From Hyphomicrobium sp. (GTDB lineage: Bacteria; Pseudomonadota; Alphaproteobacteria; Rhizobiales; Hyphomicrobiaceae), in NCBI GenBank assembly GCA_002928515.1, contig PERI01000001.1, positions 682,001 through 746,000 on the forward strand: a stretch of 64,000 nt of DNA, written 5' to 3'. The notes below the pieces were generated by a model that was given only the letters and a program-made list of their open reading frames with translations, did no database searches and had not been told where the DNA came from. The position numbers and the translations under genes are program-made. This document shows positions 8,600 to 17,638 of the stretch, one piece after another (positions within the stretch are counted from its first letter, which is position 1; each line of letters opens with the position of its first letter).

Positions 8600-9715
8600 T
8601 CAAGGTGAATTTGTAGAATTGGGTGCCGGTGGGCGGCTATTCTTATCTGATTTCCGATAATTTGTTGGGGCGTTCGATCCATCGGATTTCACGATAGCGG
8701 GACGGTCTACAGCGGTGGACCTCATCGTATCTGATGCTCTCGGCTGGTCAGGTTTTGCTAGAGAGCGGACACGCGGTGGATGAGCAATGACCGTGACCTC
8801 GTCGTCTTGCAATTCTGAACGGGGTTCTGGGCCAACCGAGCCGTAGAACGGAACGAGAGTTTGATTGGTCTGCGACTTTTTCCCTTTTGCCAACTTTTCT
8901 GTCATCGCGACCAACAAATCGAGATGGGGCTGAACGGGTGCCGCTGCTTTCATGTGCACAACTTTGAAGCCTCGCGACTGCAACCCCTTCAAGATTTGGG
9001 GCAAGGCCTTTGCTGTCGATCGTTTGATGTCGTGAAATAATATAATTCCGCCGCCGTTTTGCTCCACCCTAGCGAGGGTCGTTGCGGCCAGACGGCTCGG
9101 ATCGTGGATATAACTATCGTCAGAGACGACATCGACAGTAAAGGTCGCAATGCCACGCGTTTGAAGGTAGTCCAGCAAGTCACGCGAGTCGGCCAAGCCT
9201 GGAAATCGGAAGAACGGAGCGATCGGCGTCCCGGCTGCTGCTGCGACCGCTGCAAAACCGCGTTCGATATCTTCGTGCGCTTTAGTCGGCGCCATGCGGT
9301 GCATATTGAACGGGTGCGTCATCGTATGCGTGCCTAGAGTATGGCCCCGCGCAATGATTTCTTTGACGACGTCGGGATATGCGATTGCCATGCGGCCGAC
9401 GGAGAAGAACGTCGCCTTAACGCAAAACGCATCTAGGCTATCCATAATGGAACGCGTGATCCAAGGCATCGGGCCGTCATCGAAGGTCAGCACGACCTCT
9501 TTGGGCCTCAAGAATGATATTTCTTTCGCCTGCTTCGTAAACGCACCGAAAATGGGCCCGGTACTGGCATCAATTTCAATGGTGCGTGTTGCCCGCAGCG
9601 CGGAGTCGCTAAGCGAGCAGACTGGTTGAGCTGTAGCGGCAGGTCCCGAGCAAACGATCAACGAGACTGCGGCCAATATTCTAGCGCGATCACGATAACT
9701 TGGCCTATGGCGCAC
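8600..9715 (-). CDS. Secreted polysaccharide deacetylase (NodB-type carbohydrate esterase 4)
   Basis: CE4 enzymes remove N-acetyl groups from chitin-like glycans or peptidoglycan with a metal-bound Asp-His-His triad. In 371 residues I see a signal segment (about 11-29), the TFDDGP motif (77-82), and the metal ligands in GTHTMTH (His130, His134). RFPG (170-173) and the closing LFHD motif are also present. The last 100 residues are basic, proline-rich and low in complexity. It is followed upstream by a paralogue on the same strand (53 bases apart). Chitin, peptidoglycan or exopolysaccharide are all possible substrates. Confidence 0.87.
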   Translation of the reverse strand: MRHRPSYRDRARILAAVSLIVCSGPAATAQPVCSLSDSALRATRTIEIDASTGPIFGAFTKQAKEISFLRPKEVVLTFDDGPMPWITRSIMDSLDAFCVKATFFSVGRMAIAYPDVVKEIIARGHTLGTHTMTHPFNMHRMAPTKAHEDIERGFAAVAAAAGTPIAPFFRFPGLADSRDLLDYLQTRGIATFTVDVVSDDSYIHDPSRLAATTLARVEQNGGGIILFHDIKRSTAKALPQILKGLQSRGFKVVHMKAAAPVQPHLDLLVAMTEKLAKGKKSQTNQTLVPFYGSVGPEPRSELQDDEVTVIAHPPRVRSLAKPDQPRASDTMRSTAVDRPAIVKSDGSNAPTNYRKSDKNSRPPAPNSTNSP

Positions 9716-9768
9716 TTAAGCTCCTATCGTTGAACACTTGCCGGGCGCAAGCCAACCGCGCTGTCGGG

Positions 9769-10860
9769 CTAGTTGTCGAAGAATGGCGACGTCCATGGAA
9801 AAGAATTCGTCTGTTCTGGCGCAACAACTTTAGGCTTTGCCTTTTTGACGGCGGGCTTGGCTTTGGGTGCTGCCCAAGGCAATTCTTCCTGCTCCTGAGA
9901 CAGCACACTCTCACCGTTTCCAGCTCCCGCCCCACTGGGACTAACGGGCCAAACCACGGATCGGTCGGCGAGTGGCTTATTCAAGACGATTTTGGCCTTT
10001 GCTGAGAACAGCTTATCTGCCGCATCATCGAATTCTGCGACTGTTTCTGCTCCAGCCTTGGGTACAATGTGAACGACTTTGTAGCCTTTGCGGTACATCT
10101 CATCGAGAAGCCCTTTGATGGCTCCAACGGTCGATGGTTGGATGTCATGAAACAGGATGATGCCTTTCCGGCGCGCGTCTAATTGCGACATGACCCGACG
10201 ATGAACGGCACTCGCGTTTTTACTCAAATAGTCCTTGCTGTCGATATCGATCCAAAAATTCGCAATGTTGCGCTGTTGAGCCAGCGCGTCGATGCTTTTG
10301 TTTTCGCTCAAGTATGGAAAGCGAAAAAATGGAGCGATTGGGCGGCCATTGGCTAAGGTAATCGCTGAGATGCCGAGTTCAAAATCCTGCTTGGCTTTCG
10401 CAGTGCCGGTCGCGCCGAGGTTTTTATGGGACCAAGTATGGGTCGCGACGGTATGACCGCGCGCTGCCACTTCTGAGACCATGGCAGGATCAGCAGCGGC
10501 CATGCGACCGACCATAAAAAATGTGCCAAGAGTGCAGTGATCAGCTAAAGCAGTCAGCACTCTGCGCGTGTAAGCCCGCAATGGGCCATCGTCGAAGGTC
10601 AGAACAATTTCTCGATCTGCTAAGAAATCAAGGCGAGCGCCCTTTTCACCGCCGAAATGCGGTCCGCCTGTTGAATCGATCTCGACAATTCTGGAGACGC
10701 CCAAGACGCTCCCATCGGAGGCGCAGGCAGGCAATTGGCTGGCAGCAATCGGAGCCTGGGCTAATGACGCCGTGCTAGCACCGAAAGTTGCAGTAATCAC
10801 CACCGCACAGCACGCAGACCAAATGAGATAATTGAAATTGGCCACCATGTGCTTGCGCAT
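9769..10860 (-). CDS. Second secreted polysaccharide deacetylase, tandem paralogue
   Basis: This 363-residue protein has the same architecture as its downstream neighbour. It has an N-terminal signal peptide ending near SLAQA, TFDDGP (88-93), and the metal pair in THTWSHKN (His141, His145). RFPYLSE replaces RFPG, and LFHDIQPS closes the domain. Both proteins share a pre-domain block that ends EIDSTGGPHFG or EIDASTGPIFG, not a general CE4 feature, so they arose by tandem duplication. The C-terminal tail has Pro/Lys-rich repeats. The two genes probably form one transcript. Confidence 0.87.
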   Translation of the reverse strand: MRKHMVANFNYLIWSACCAVVITATFGASTASLAQAPIAASQLPACASDGSVLGVSRIVEIDSTGGPHFGGEKGARLDFLADREIVLTFDDGPLRAYTRRVLTALADHCTLGTFFMVGRMAAADPAMVSEVAARGHTVATHTWSHKNLGATGTAKAKQDFELGISAITLANGRPIAPFFRFPYLSENKSIDALAQQRNIANFWIDIDSKDYLSKNASAVHRRVMSQLDARRKGIILFHDIQPSTVGAIKGLLDEMYRKGYKVVHIVPKAGAETVAEFDDAADKLFSAKAKIVLNKPLADRSVVWPVSPSGAGAGNGESVLSQEQEELPWAAPKAKPAVKKAKPKVVAPEQTNSFPWTSPFFDN

Positions 10861-11204
10861 TATATCTCTTCACGTTGCGATTTGCGTGCGCATCGATGTT
10901 ACCCATGTGGCTTGCGTCGATCGCGTCAATTCCTCAGATCGCTTTATGAGGATTTGTACCGGCTATTTGGCGTTAATTTTGTCTCGGCACAACCCCGCCG
11001 TAGCACAGACTGGATGTGGTGATGTGCCAACTGGATAATTTTGCATCAAGAATGTGACATGAGCGCAATATCTTGCTGACGTATGTGCACGGTTTTGCAC
11101 ATGCTTTTGATGTATCAAGTTAGCTTGCCGGCTCATTCAATCATACGGGTTCAGTGGCTGCTTTAACGGCAGTGAATCATGTTTCACATGCGAGACACCT
11201 TGCC
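10861..11204. other. Divergent intergenic region with an inverted repeat
   Basis: This gap separates the deacetylase pair from mgtE. It holds an inverted repeat, ATGTGCA (11083-11089) / TGCACAT (11096-11102), about 100 bases before mgtE, which could be an operator. I see no RNA gene. A longer GTG-started mgtE frame from 11154 also reaches into it. Confidence 0.4.
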
Positions 11205-12581
11205 ATGCAAGACAAAAACGATGACCAGCATCTAGTTGGCGACGAGATCGCGATGCCAGATCTTGTTCGCGCGGTCACGGATGCTCTTGAACGGGATGAT
11301 GTTGCCGCTGCGACGTCATTAGTCGAAGACCTAAAGGCTCCGGATTTTGCCGACCTTATCGAGCTTTTAGACCCCGACGAGCGTGTCGCTCTCATCCAAA
11401 TGTTGGGACCGGCCTTCGATTTTGAGGTTTTCTCGGAACTCGACGAGACCGTGCGTGACCAACTGTCGGAAGCTCTGCCGAACGAACTTCTAGCGCGGGC
11501 TGTTACTGAACTCGACACCGACGACGCAGCTTATCTCCTCGAGAATCTCGAAGAGAGCGATAAGCAGGATATTCTGGCGCAAATTCCATCCAGCGAACGT
11601 CAAGCGCTGGAACGTAACTTTGAATACCCAGAAGAGACCGCTGGTCGCCTTATGCAGGCGGATTTTGTGGCTGTGCCGCCGTTTTGGAGCGTCGGTAACG
11701 TCATCGATCACATGCGGGAAAGCGAAGAGCTGCCAGAACATTTCTCGGAAATTTTCGTGGTAGATCCCTCATTTCGCGTTCTTGGATCCGTTGATTTGTC
11801 GCGCCTGTTGCGCACGAAGCGCGAGGTTCTGATCAGCGAGATTATGGACAAAGATCGCCATCTGGTTCTGGCGACCGAAGGGCAAGAAGAGTTAGCCCGT
11901 CAATTTCAGCGTTATGACTTGATGTCGGCTCCGGTTGTGGACGCAAATAATCGGCTTGTCGGGGTGGTCACTGTCGATGACGTCGTAGAAGTTATTCAAG
12001 ACGAAGCCGAGCAGGACATGAAAGCGCTGGCTGGCGTCGGGGACGAAAGCCTCGCCGACAGCGTGATTGAAACAGTGCGTTCGCGTGTGCCATGGCTGAT
12101 CGTCAATCTGGGGACGGCTATTCTTGGGTCGTTCGTGATCCAGGCGTTCGACGCGACCATCGAGCAAATGGTGGCGCTTGCGGTTTTGATGCCGATTGTT
12201 GCGTCCATGGGCGGTAATGCAGGAACACAGACTATGACAGTGGCTGTGCGCGCATTGGCCACGAACAAACTCGGCCCGGTGAATGCTCAGCGTGTCATAA
12301 CGCGCGAAGCGCTGGTGGGTGTTGTGAATGGCCTTGTTTTGTCGGTCATCATCGGCGCGGTCGTGTTTTTGTGGTTTGGATCTAGCAAGCTTGGCGCCGT
12401 CATCGGCGTTGCGATGGTCGTCAATTCAATTGCGGCAGCCTTGGCCGGCATACTGATCCCACTTGCCATGGACAAACTCGATCTCGATCCCGCTCCTGCC
12501 TCAGGTGTGTTTGTGACGACTGTCACGGATGTCGTAGGATTTTTTGCGTTTCTAGGACTTGCCAGTATCTGGTTGATCTAA
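11205..12581 (+). CDS. mgtE: Magnesium transporter MgtE
   Basis: MgtE is a dimeric Mg2+ channel gated by cytosolic Mg2+ sensing. The protein (458 residues from this ATG) has the acidic superhelical N domain, rich in DLIELLDPDERVALI-type repeats. A CBS pair follows at about 140-265, with MSAPVVDANNRLVGVVTVDDV in the second CBS. Five membrane segments complete it. The pore signature MGGNAGTQT and the last-helix motif TVTDVVGFFAFLGLASIWL are intact. A GTG at 11154 would add 17 residues that look non-family. A GNAT gene follows at 17 bases and may be co-transcribed. Confidence 0.95.
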   Translation: MQDKNDDQHLVGDEIAMPDLVRAVTDALERDDVAAATSLVEDLKAPDFADLIELLDPDERVALIQMLGPAFDFEVFSELDETVRDQLSEALPNELLARAVTELDTDDAAYLLENLEESDKQDILAQIPSSERQALERNFEYPEETAGRLMQADFVAVPPFWSVGNVIDHMRESEELPEHFSEIFVVDPSFRVLGSVDLSRLLRTKREVLISEIMDKDRHLVLATEGQEELARQFQRYDLMSAPVVDANNRLVGVVTVDDVVEVIQDEAEQDMKALAGVGDESLADSVIETVRSRVPWLIVNLGTAILGSFVIQAFDATIEQMVALAVLMPIVASMGGNAGTQTMTVAVRALATNKLGPVNAQRVITREALVGVVNGLVLSVIIGAVVFLWFGSSKLGAVIGVAMVVNSIAAALAGILIPLAMDKLDLDPAPASGVFVTTVTDVVGFFAFLGLASIWLI

Positions 12582-12597
12582 TACCAGAGACTGGCGG

Positions 12598-13065
12598 ATG
12601 AGCGAGGTTGCAGAAACGATGATCGTGCGGGCTGTTGAATTGAGCGATGCAGTGGCATGGGATGCGCTGTTTCGCGACTATATCGCGTTCTACAAGGCCA
12701 CTGTTGCGGATGGGGTCATCGCTACGACATGGCAGCGGTTAGTTGCTGGCTCCGACAATATGCACGGTCTCGTCGCCGTGAACGCCGATGGCAGCGTCAT
12801 TGGTTTGGCACATCTCGTGTTCCATCGCTCTACGTGGTCGCCCACTTGGTATTGCTACCTGGAAGACCTTTATGTGGATGAGACGATGCGTGGTTCCGGG
12901 GCGGGTCGGGCGCTGATAGCTGCTGCATATGGGGAAGCTGACAAGCGGGGTGCGACCAGAACGTATTGGGCGACACAGACCGAAAATTCAGTTGCGCGCC
13001 GTTTATATGACGATGTTGGAGAGCTGACGGAATTTGTTCAGTATCGTCGCCCTGAGGCGCGATGA
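12598..13065 (+). CDS. GNAT-family N-acetyltransferase
   Basis: The 155-residue single-domain acetyltransferase reads clearly. The beta4 strand LEDLYVDETMRGSGAGRALI contains the acetyl-CoA pyrophosphate loop, R-G-x-G-x-G/A variant RGSGAGRA, near residues 98-105. The closing element TENSVARRLYDDVG follows. The acceptor substrate cannot be told; small GNATs of this form often act on amines or amino acids. It starts 17 bases after mgtE on the same strand, so an operon with the transporter is likely, though a functional link is not evident. Confidence 0.88.
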   Translation: MSEVAETMIVRAVELSDAVAWDALFRDYIAFYKATVADGVIATTWQRLVAGSDNMHGLVAVNADGSVIGLAHLVFHRSTWSPTWYCYLEDLYVDETMRGSGAGRALIAAAYGEADKRGATRTYWATQTENSVARRLYDDVGELTEFVQYRRPEAR

Positions 13066-13101
13066 TAGGCGTGCCCATTCATTGTCAGGATTAGGTGTTT
13101 A

Positions 13102-14448
13102 TTAGCTGGAAGGCGCATCGAGTTTGCGGGTCAGGTTCTCGAACTCGCGACGCAATTCGTCGTTTTTGAATATTTGCTCAAAACTTGGTGCCTCAAGTTT
13201 CTGAATTGCTTCAAAAGACGAGGTGCTTTCACGCATCAGATTGCGCAACTGTACGCTGGCCTCGACCGTTTCAAAGGTGTTGTCTGCAATGCGCAGATCG
13301 TGCGTTGCCTTGCTTCGTGCCGTTGCTATTTGTTGGCGCTGTTGTTGGATGTAACGCCGATACGCTTTAGCGGCGTCATCGGCTAGCTTCTGGCTCTCGC
13401 GGTTGGCGTCTAGAGCACGTTTTTGATCGGGGCGATTTTCTGCTTTCATAAGTTCTGTTGTCTTAGAGCGCGCCACCTTAATGTCGCTGATGATGGCATC
13501 TAGCTTTGGCATGTATTGCGTATCGATTTTCTCAATCGTCGCATCTTGAGCTTGCACCAACATGGCGAACAGAGCGGCATGCATCGCAAAATACTTGCGT
13601 GCCGCATTCATATTTTCACCCGTTGCGCCGATCATGCGACCGAGTTGCGCGTCAATAATTTTAGCGGCATTGAAAACCGCTACAAGTCGAACAAGATCGC
13701 CTGAAAGAACGCTATCGAGCAGCAAGTCGATCTGGTCGGCCTGCAACTCGACGCCCGAAGCTCGTAAGGCGCTGGAAATTTCAGCTTTTGCGGCTTTGAT
13801 CTCGTCTCGTTTGCTTTCAATCAGTTTGGTGTTGTTCTCGATGGCCGTTTGGATCGACTGGACTGTGTCGTTGAGAACTCCTGGTAACATTGCGTCTTGT
13901 GGCGCACTGATTTGCTTTTCTTTCAGACCAGCGTTTTGATCTTCGATTGCTCGTATTGATTTGCGTAATTCGTCGACCTTTTTTTGCACCTCAACGACAG
14001 GTACATCTGTGACAATGCTCAGCGCGCTGTCGAGCAGGGCGCGCACTTTTTCGTTTCGCGCTTCGCGTGTTTCGGACCACAGTGGTGGAAATACGAAATC
14101 GTCTTGGCTTGGTAGTTTTGAAGCGTCGCTGCGAAGATCTGCGGTATCCTTCAAAATGCTGTCGATAGCCGCCATGAGTGATTTGGCTTGCTCATAATCG
14201 GCATCGCCAGTGCGGGGATCAGGGGGTGGTGCAACGGAGGGTGTGACCCCTACACCAGCGGTTGTGGCAACCGTTGGTTCTACTGTGCCTTGCGACAGGC
14301 GTTGATTTTGATGTGGGCGCGCAGTCTCAATGAAGTCGCCAATGATATCGCGGTTTGCCGACTGCGCATTTAGCGCTGGCATTGGAGATAGCCCTGCGCA
14401 AGCGGCTATCACGGCCACAATAAAATTATGAGGTATCGGCGTTGCCAT
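13102..14448 (-). CDS. Periplasmic coiled-coil hypothetical protein
   Basis: The function is not recognised. The 448 residues start with a signal peptide (to about PALNAQ). A Pro/Thr-rich linker follows (about 55-90), then more than 300 residues of charged, heptad-like helix. One such helix is VVEVQKKVDELRKSIRAIEDQN. A slightly hydrophobic stretch (FAMHAALFAMLVQAQ) breaks the coils. The ATG at 14448 has GGGAG at good spacing and fits the signal peptide; the longer frame to 14490 does not. A structural role at the cell envelope is inferred from composition only. It converges on the GNAT gene. Confidence 0.75.
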   Translation of the reverse strand: MATPIPHNFIVAVIAACAGLSPMPALNAQSANRDIIGDFIETARPHQNQRLSQGTVEPTVATTAGVGVTPSVAPPPDPRTGDADYEQAKSLMAAIDSILKDTADLRSDASKLPSQDDFVFPPLWSETREARNEKVRALLDSALSIVTDVPVVEVQKKVDELRKSIRAIEDQNAGLKEKQISAPQDAMLPGVLNDTVQSIQTAIENNTKLIESKRDEIKAAKAEISSALRASGVELQADQIDLLLDSVLSGDLVRLVAVFNAAKIIDAQLGRMIGATGENMNAARKYFAMHAALFAMLVQAQDATIEKIDTQYMPKLDAIISDIKVARSKTTELMKAENRPDQKRALDANRESQKLADDAAKAYRRYIQQQRQQIATARSKATHDLRIADNTFETVEASVQLRNLMRESTSSFEAIQKLEAPSFEQIFKNDELRREFENLTRKLDAPSS

Positions 14449-14529
14449 GAGTATCTCCCGCAAAGTTACAGGCGATGAGAATTCAGGCAAATCCGTGGTC
14501 TTAGGCGGCCCATGTCGGATTTGCAGCCG

Positions 14530-15309
14530 TTAAATATTGGCCCTGGTTGCGGCCCCGTGAATCAGGTCACGAAAATTCTGATCAACAAGGCGGGCATCGT
14601 CGAGGGCGATCATATGCGGGAAGGGTGGGGCTGCCTTCATAATGGGTTCAGCTATCGTAATCCGTGTTCCGTCTGCTGCGCCAAAATTTCCATAGATCTT
14701 GAGCATCTTTGCGTTTGGCCAGAGAGCCACGAAAGCTTGGGGTGCTTCAGCTACGATGAGTGGAGCGCGTGCTGAAAAATTTGCACCGGGTACGGCTCGC
14801 GCGATTTCTTTGACAATGTGCTCTGCCAGCGGTCTTAGGCCTTTGGCCGTGACGAGTAAAGATTTTACGCCATTACTGATCGCGTCTTCCGCCGCATGTG
14901 TTGGCGCGGACATGACAGAAGCGGAAGTGTTCCGCGAAGTTAGCGTCGGGGGCGGCGGAATTGTTTCCATTGGCGGTGCTTGCGCAGGCCGCGGAAACTT
15001 AAAGGCAACGACGTTATCGCGCACCGCAGGCGTAGCTTGCTTGATTGGATTTGCGGGCCGCTCGCGTCCCGCCAAATGAGCTTTAGGCTCGTCAGCGTAA
15101 ATCAAACGTCCGCCGTTATGATAAATGCGTTCCAACCAGGACGCTTTGGCAAATGTGAAGCCGCGATGGCGTAACCAGTCGATGATATCGTTGCGGCTGG
15201 CAAGGTTGGCGCTCGATATCTCTTGCAGCCAACCAGTGAGGTCTTTGCCGGTATCATCGCTGAGTGAGGCGATGAATTCTCGTTCTTTTTCGCTATAGTC
15301 GGTGCCCAT
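14530..15309 (-). CDS. DUF4287/DUF5655-like hypothetical protein
   Basis: The 259-residue protein starts MGTDYSEKEREFIASL. Its first 75 residues match the pattern TGKDLTGWLQEI-x(n)-DIIDWLRHRGF seen in DUF4287 proteins. A low-complexity proline-rich linker (about 85-125) follows. The C-terminal domain, with HIVKEIARAVPGANFSARAPLIV and QAFVALWPNAKMLKIYG, resembles DUF5655. These family names come from pattern memory. Placing the start at 15309 leaves ten bases to the upstream methyltransferase stop, so the two genes form an operon; the longer frame would overlap it. Confidence 0.72.
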   Translation of the reverse strand: MGTDYSEKEREFIASLSDDTGKDLTGWLQEISSANLASRNDIIDWLRHRGFTFAKASWLERIYHNGGRLIYADEPKAHLAGRERPANPIKQATPAVRDNVVAFKFPRPAQAPPMETIPPPPTLTSRNTSASVMSAPTHAAEDAISNGVKSLLVTAKGLRPLAEHIVKEIARAVPGANFSARAPLIVAEAPQAFVALWPNAKMLKIYGNFGAADGTRITIAEPIMKAAPPFPHMIALDDARLVDQNFRDLIHGAATRANI

Positions 15310-15319
15310 AACACGCGCC

Positions 15320-15829
15320 TTATATCCAGCGCCGCGAGCGGGCTTTGTATGCCGTGTATGCTTCACCAAAACGTGCTTGTAGGTGTCGCTCTTCCGGGAT
15401 GATTTGAAGCACAGTCACCAAAATGGCAAACGCGATTGCGGAGACGACAAACCAAACATTTTTTGTTAGTTCCGCCGCCGATAATAATAGCAAGACTTCT
15501 CCCAAATAGATGGGATTGCGAAAGCGCCAATATGGTCCGGTTGTCACAAGTACGGTTGATGTTTGGTCGGGCATAACGGTCGTGCCGTGGCTGATAAGGC
15601 GTTCCATACTCCAGGCGATCAAAGCAAATCCGAGCACTCCAAAGGCCCAGCCAATGACGCGTGCGGGTGTGTCATCAACGCCCGGCCAAGTGAGCGCAAA
15701 AAAATTGCCAGCAATGAGAGCTGCCACAATGGCCGCGACAAACAAAACCGGCGGCCAGGGGAATGTATTGGCCCGTTCCATCGCAGGTAGCTGCGCTGTA
15801 TGTGTTCTATCGTCCTGATCTGCACTCAT
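15320..15829 (-). CDS. Isoprenylcysteine carboxyl methyltransferase-family membrane protein
   Basis: This is an integral membrane protein of 169 residues with about four hydrophobic segments. Its C-terminal half has the ICMT/phospholipid methyltransferase layout: TGPYWRFRNPIYLGE, then two hydrophobic helices. It ends IIPEERHLQARFGEAYTAYK, the conserved Glu-Glu-x-x-L motif that binds S-adenosylmethionine. In bacteria these enzymes methylate diverse small or lipid substrates, so the substrate is unknown. The ATG at 15829 is chosen over 15841 only by family length. The DUF4287-like gene follows directly. Confidence 0.85.
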   Translation of the reverse strand: MSADQDDRTHTAQLPAMERANTFPWPPVLFVAAIVAALIAGNFFALTWPGVDDTPARVIGWAFGVLGFALIAWSMERLISHGTTVMPDQTSTVLVTTGPYWRFRNPIYLGEVLLLLSAAELTKNVWFVVSAIAFAILVTVLQIIPEERHLQARFGEAYTAYKARSRRWI

Positions 15830-15918
15830 GTGCTGGATCATACAGTCAAATCAGCGATCTGCTAGGTCGTAGCTTTGGCTGATCTGTAAGCCCACGAATT
15901 GCCGCAGCTGCAACTCGG

Positions 15919-16392
15919 TTAGAGTTGATTGGCGGCCTTGATTGTTGGCACCGGTGTGACCCTCACGTCTTTTGGGCGTAGATCTTCGGCTAAATTAAAA
16001 CTCATGCAGCCTTTGGCGACGAGCGCTCGATTGTAGGCCTCTAGCATGGCCACATCTGCACCGCGTGGGGGTGGGCCTGATTTACTAGCGTTGTCTGAGG
16101 CAAACAAACTTCCAAAACCTGACTGCATCAGTTGGGAGAGTGTGCTGGTTTGCGTTTGTGCAGACGTATCACGCACCTCTAGGATACGCACCTGCATGCG
16201 ACCTGTGAGTTCCTTACATTCCATCTCTTGTTCATTTTGGGATAACGTGTAGCTGCTCGCACCAAGAGTTGGTTTAACATCGGTTGTAGTGGATGCGCTG
16301 ATCGACGATGTCAAAGTCGCAGGTTGGCTGGCGCAGCCTTTGAGCGCTGCGGCGATGACCAACAACATTACTACGGCCTGACATCGACCCAT
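15919..16392 (-). CDS. Putative lipoprotein of unknown function
   Basis: The 157-residue protein begins with a short positive end and a hydrophobic core, then ALKGCASQP. Cys at position 21 could be lipidated, although Lys at -2 is atypical for a lipobox. The mature part has a Ser/Thr-rich linker and a central ECKELTGRMQVRILEVRD segment. A single pair of cysteines could bridge (ECKEL and KGCMSF). A longer frame to 16443 would put residues before the signal and is rejected. Function is not recognised. Confidence 0.65.
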   Translation of the reverse strand: MGRCQAVVMLLVIAAALKGCASQPATLTSSISASTTTDVKPTLGASSYTLSQNEQEMECKELTGRMQVRILEVRDTSAQTQTSTLSQLMQSGFGSLFASDNASKSGPPPRGADVAMLEAYNRALVAKGCMSFNLAEDLRPKDVRVTPVPTIKAANQL

Positions 16393-16633
16393 GGTTGATT
16401 CTTTAGGTTTCAGATTGCTGAAACTAGCGCCGGAACGGCCCATTCGATACTATCCGCCCACAGGAATTGTTGTTTTTGGCGAAGTGTGACTTAGTTGTGA
16501 TGACTGCCTAAGTTTCATGCGATGTCGCTGATTGCGATTGTCGCTTGAATGGCTTTGGCCCTCTTGAAGTGGTCGTCGTGCCAGCGAGAGTGTGTGAGTT
16601 TATTTCGTGGTGCTACGAACGAGGAAATATTGA

Positions 16634-17071
16634 ATGAATCGATCGCTATCGGCTTGTTTTGTCGCGATTTTTATTGGCGCCATGACACCTGCAATCGCGG
16701 CAGATGAGTACCCTAAAGTTTTCAAGTGCAGTTTTGAGCGTGGCAATAGTTGGTCGTATGATGCGGGAGAATTTACTTCGGTCTCACCTGCCAAGCTCGC
16801 CTTTGAAATTTCGGCTATCGATCTTGAAAAACAATCTGCGACTTTGGTTATGGACGGCAAAACGAGTGGTAAATTCAGCGTCATCAGGGCCCTCAACGCA
16901 AATCACTATCTCGAAGTGGCCATTGAAGGTTTTCTCAATTTGACGACGGTCTATGATTTTGATCCGAAAACTAAGTCTCATCCGGCCGTTCATTCACGAC
17001 ACTTCGGTCTCATCGGTCAGCCGGTTTTTGCCCAATACATTGGCTTTTGCACACCGAACTCGAATCCATAG
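16634..17071 (+). CDS. Secreted hypothetical protein
   Basis: The 145-residue protein has a clear Sec signal, MNRSLSACFVAIFIGAMTPAIAA, cleaved before DEYPK. The mature domain looks all-beta, with KVFKCSFERGNSWSYD at its start and a closing IGFCTPNSNP. The two cysteines could form a disulphide. AGGAA precedes the ATG. I do not recognise a family. The DUF1489 gene follows on the same strand. Confidence 0.68.
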   Translation: MNRSLSACFVAIFIGAMTPAIAADEYPKVFKCSFERGNSWSYDAGEFTSVSPAKLAFEISAIDLEKQSATLVMDGKTSGKFSVIRALNANHYLEVAIEGFLNLTTVYDFDPKTKSHPAVHSRHFGLIGQPVFAQYIGFCTPNSNP

Positions 17072-17154
17072 GACAGTCAGCTTCGTCTCAACCGTCCAGT
17101 GAGTTGTGGACAACGGCATTGCCGTTCCTGTTTTCAGGGCGCAAAAAGCGCGCA

Positions 17155-17592
17155 ATGACACTCAATCTCGTCAAGCTTTGCGTTGGAGCGGCTTCGGTCG
17201 AAGATCTCGCTGCTTGGCAAAGCTCGCATCGGGCATCGAAAACGGCTAGCGGAGAGCCGTGCTTTTTTCATACGACCTTTCAAACACCTAAACGCCAAAT
17301 TGAACTGCTGGATGGTGGGTCGCTTTACTGGGTCATCAAGGGCGTCATTATGGTGCGTCAACGCCTGGTTGGATTTGACGTTGGGCACAAAGACGACGGC
17401 TCGCCGTGTTGCGTGTTGCAGCTCGATCCTGTTTTGGTTCGGGTTCGCCCCGTGCCGCGACGACCCTTCCAAGGTTGGCGCTATCTCAAATCGGATGAAG
17501 TTCCGCAAGATCTTAAGGCTGGTGCGCACGACCAAGTCGCGTCCATGCCTGCGAAGATGCGCAAGACCCTTGCCGAACTCGGTCTGATCTAG
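17155..17592 (+). CDS. DUF1489 family protein
   Basis: The 145-residue protein starts MTLNLVKLCVGAASVEDLAAWQ and continues with HTTFQTPKRQIELLDGGSLYWVIKG, which I recognise as the DUF1489 family. That family is conserved in alphaproteobacteria and has no assigned function. Its end, VRPVPRRPFQGWRYL, is also typical. The start at 17155 excludes 36 upstream residues that overlap the previous gene in another frame and do not look like the family. No signal peptide or membrane segment is present, so it is cytosolic. Confidence 0.85.
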   Translation: MTLNLVKLCVGAASVEDLAAWQSSHRASKTASGEPCFFHTTFQTPKRQIELLDGGSLYWVIKGVIMVRQRLVGFDVGHKDDGSPCCVLQLDPVLVRVRPVPRRPFQGWRYLKSDEVPQDLKAGAHDQVASMPAKMRKTLAELGLI

Positions 17593-17638
17593 CGACACTG
17601 TATGCACGACTAAGATTAATGGCTCTCAAGGTGCATGG

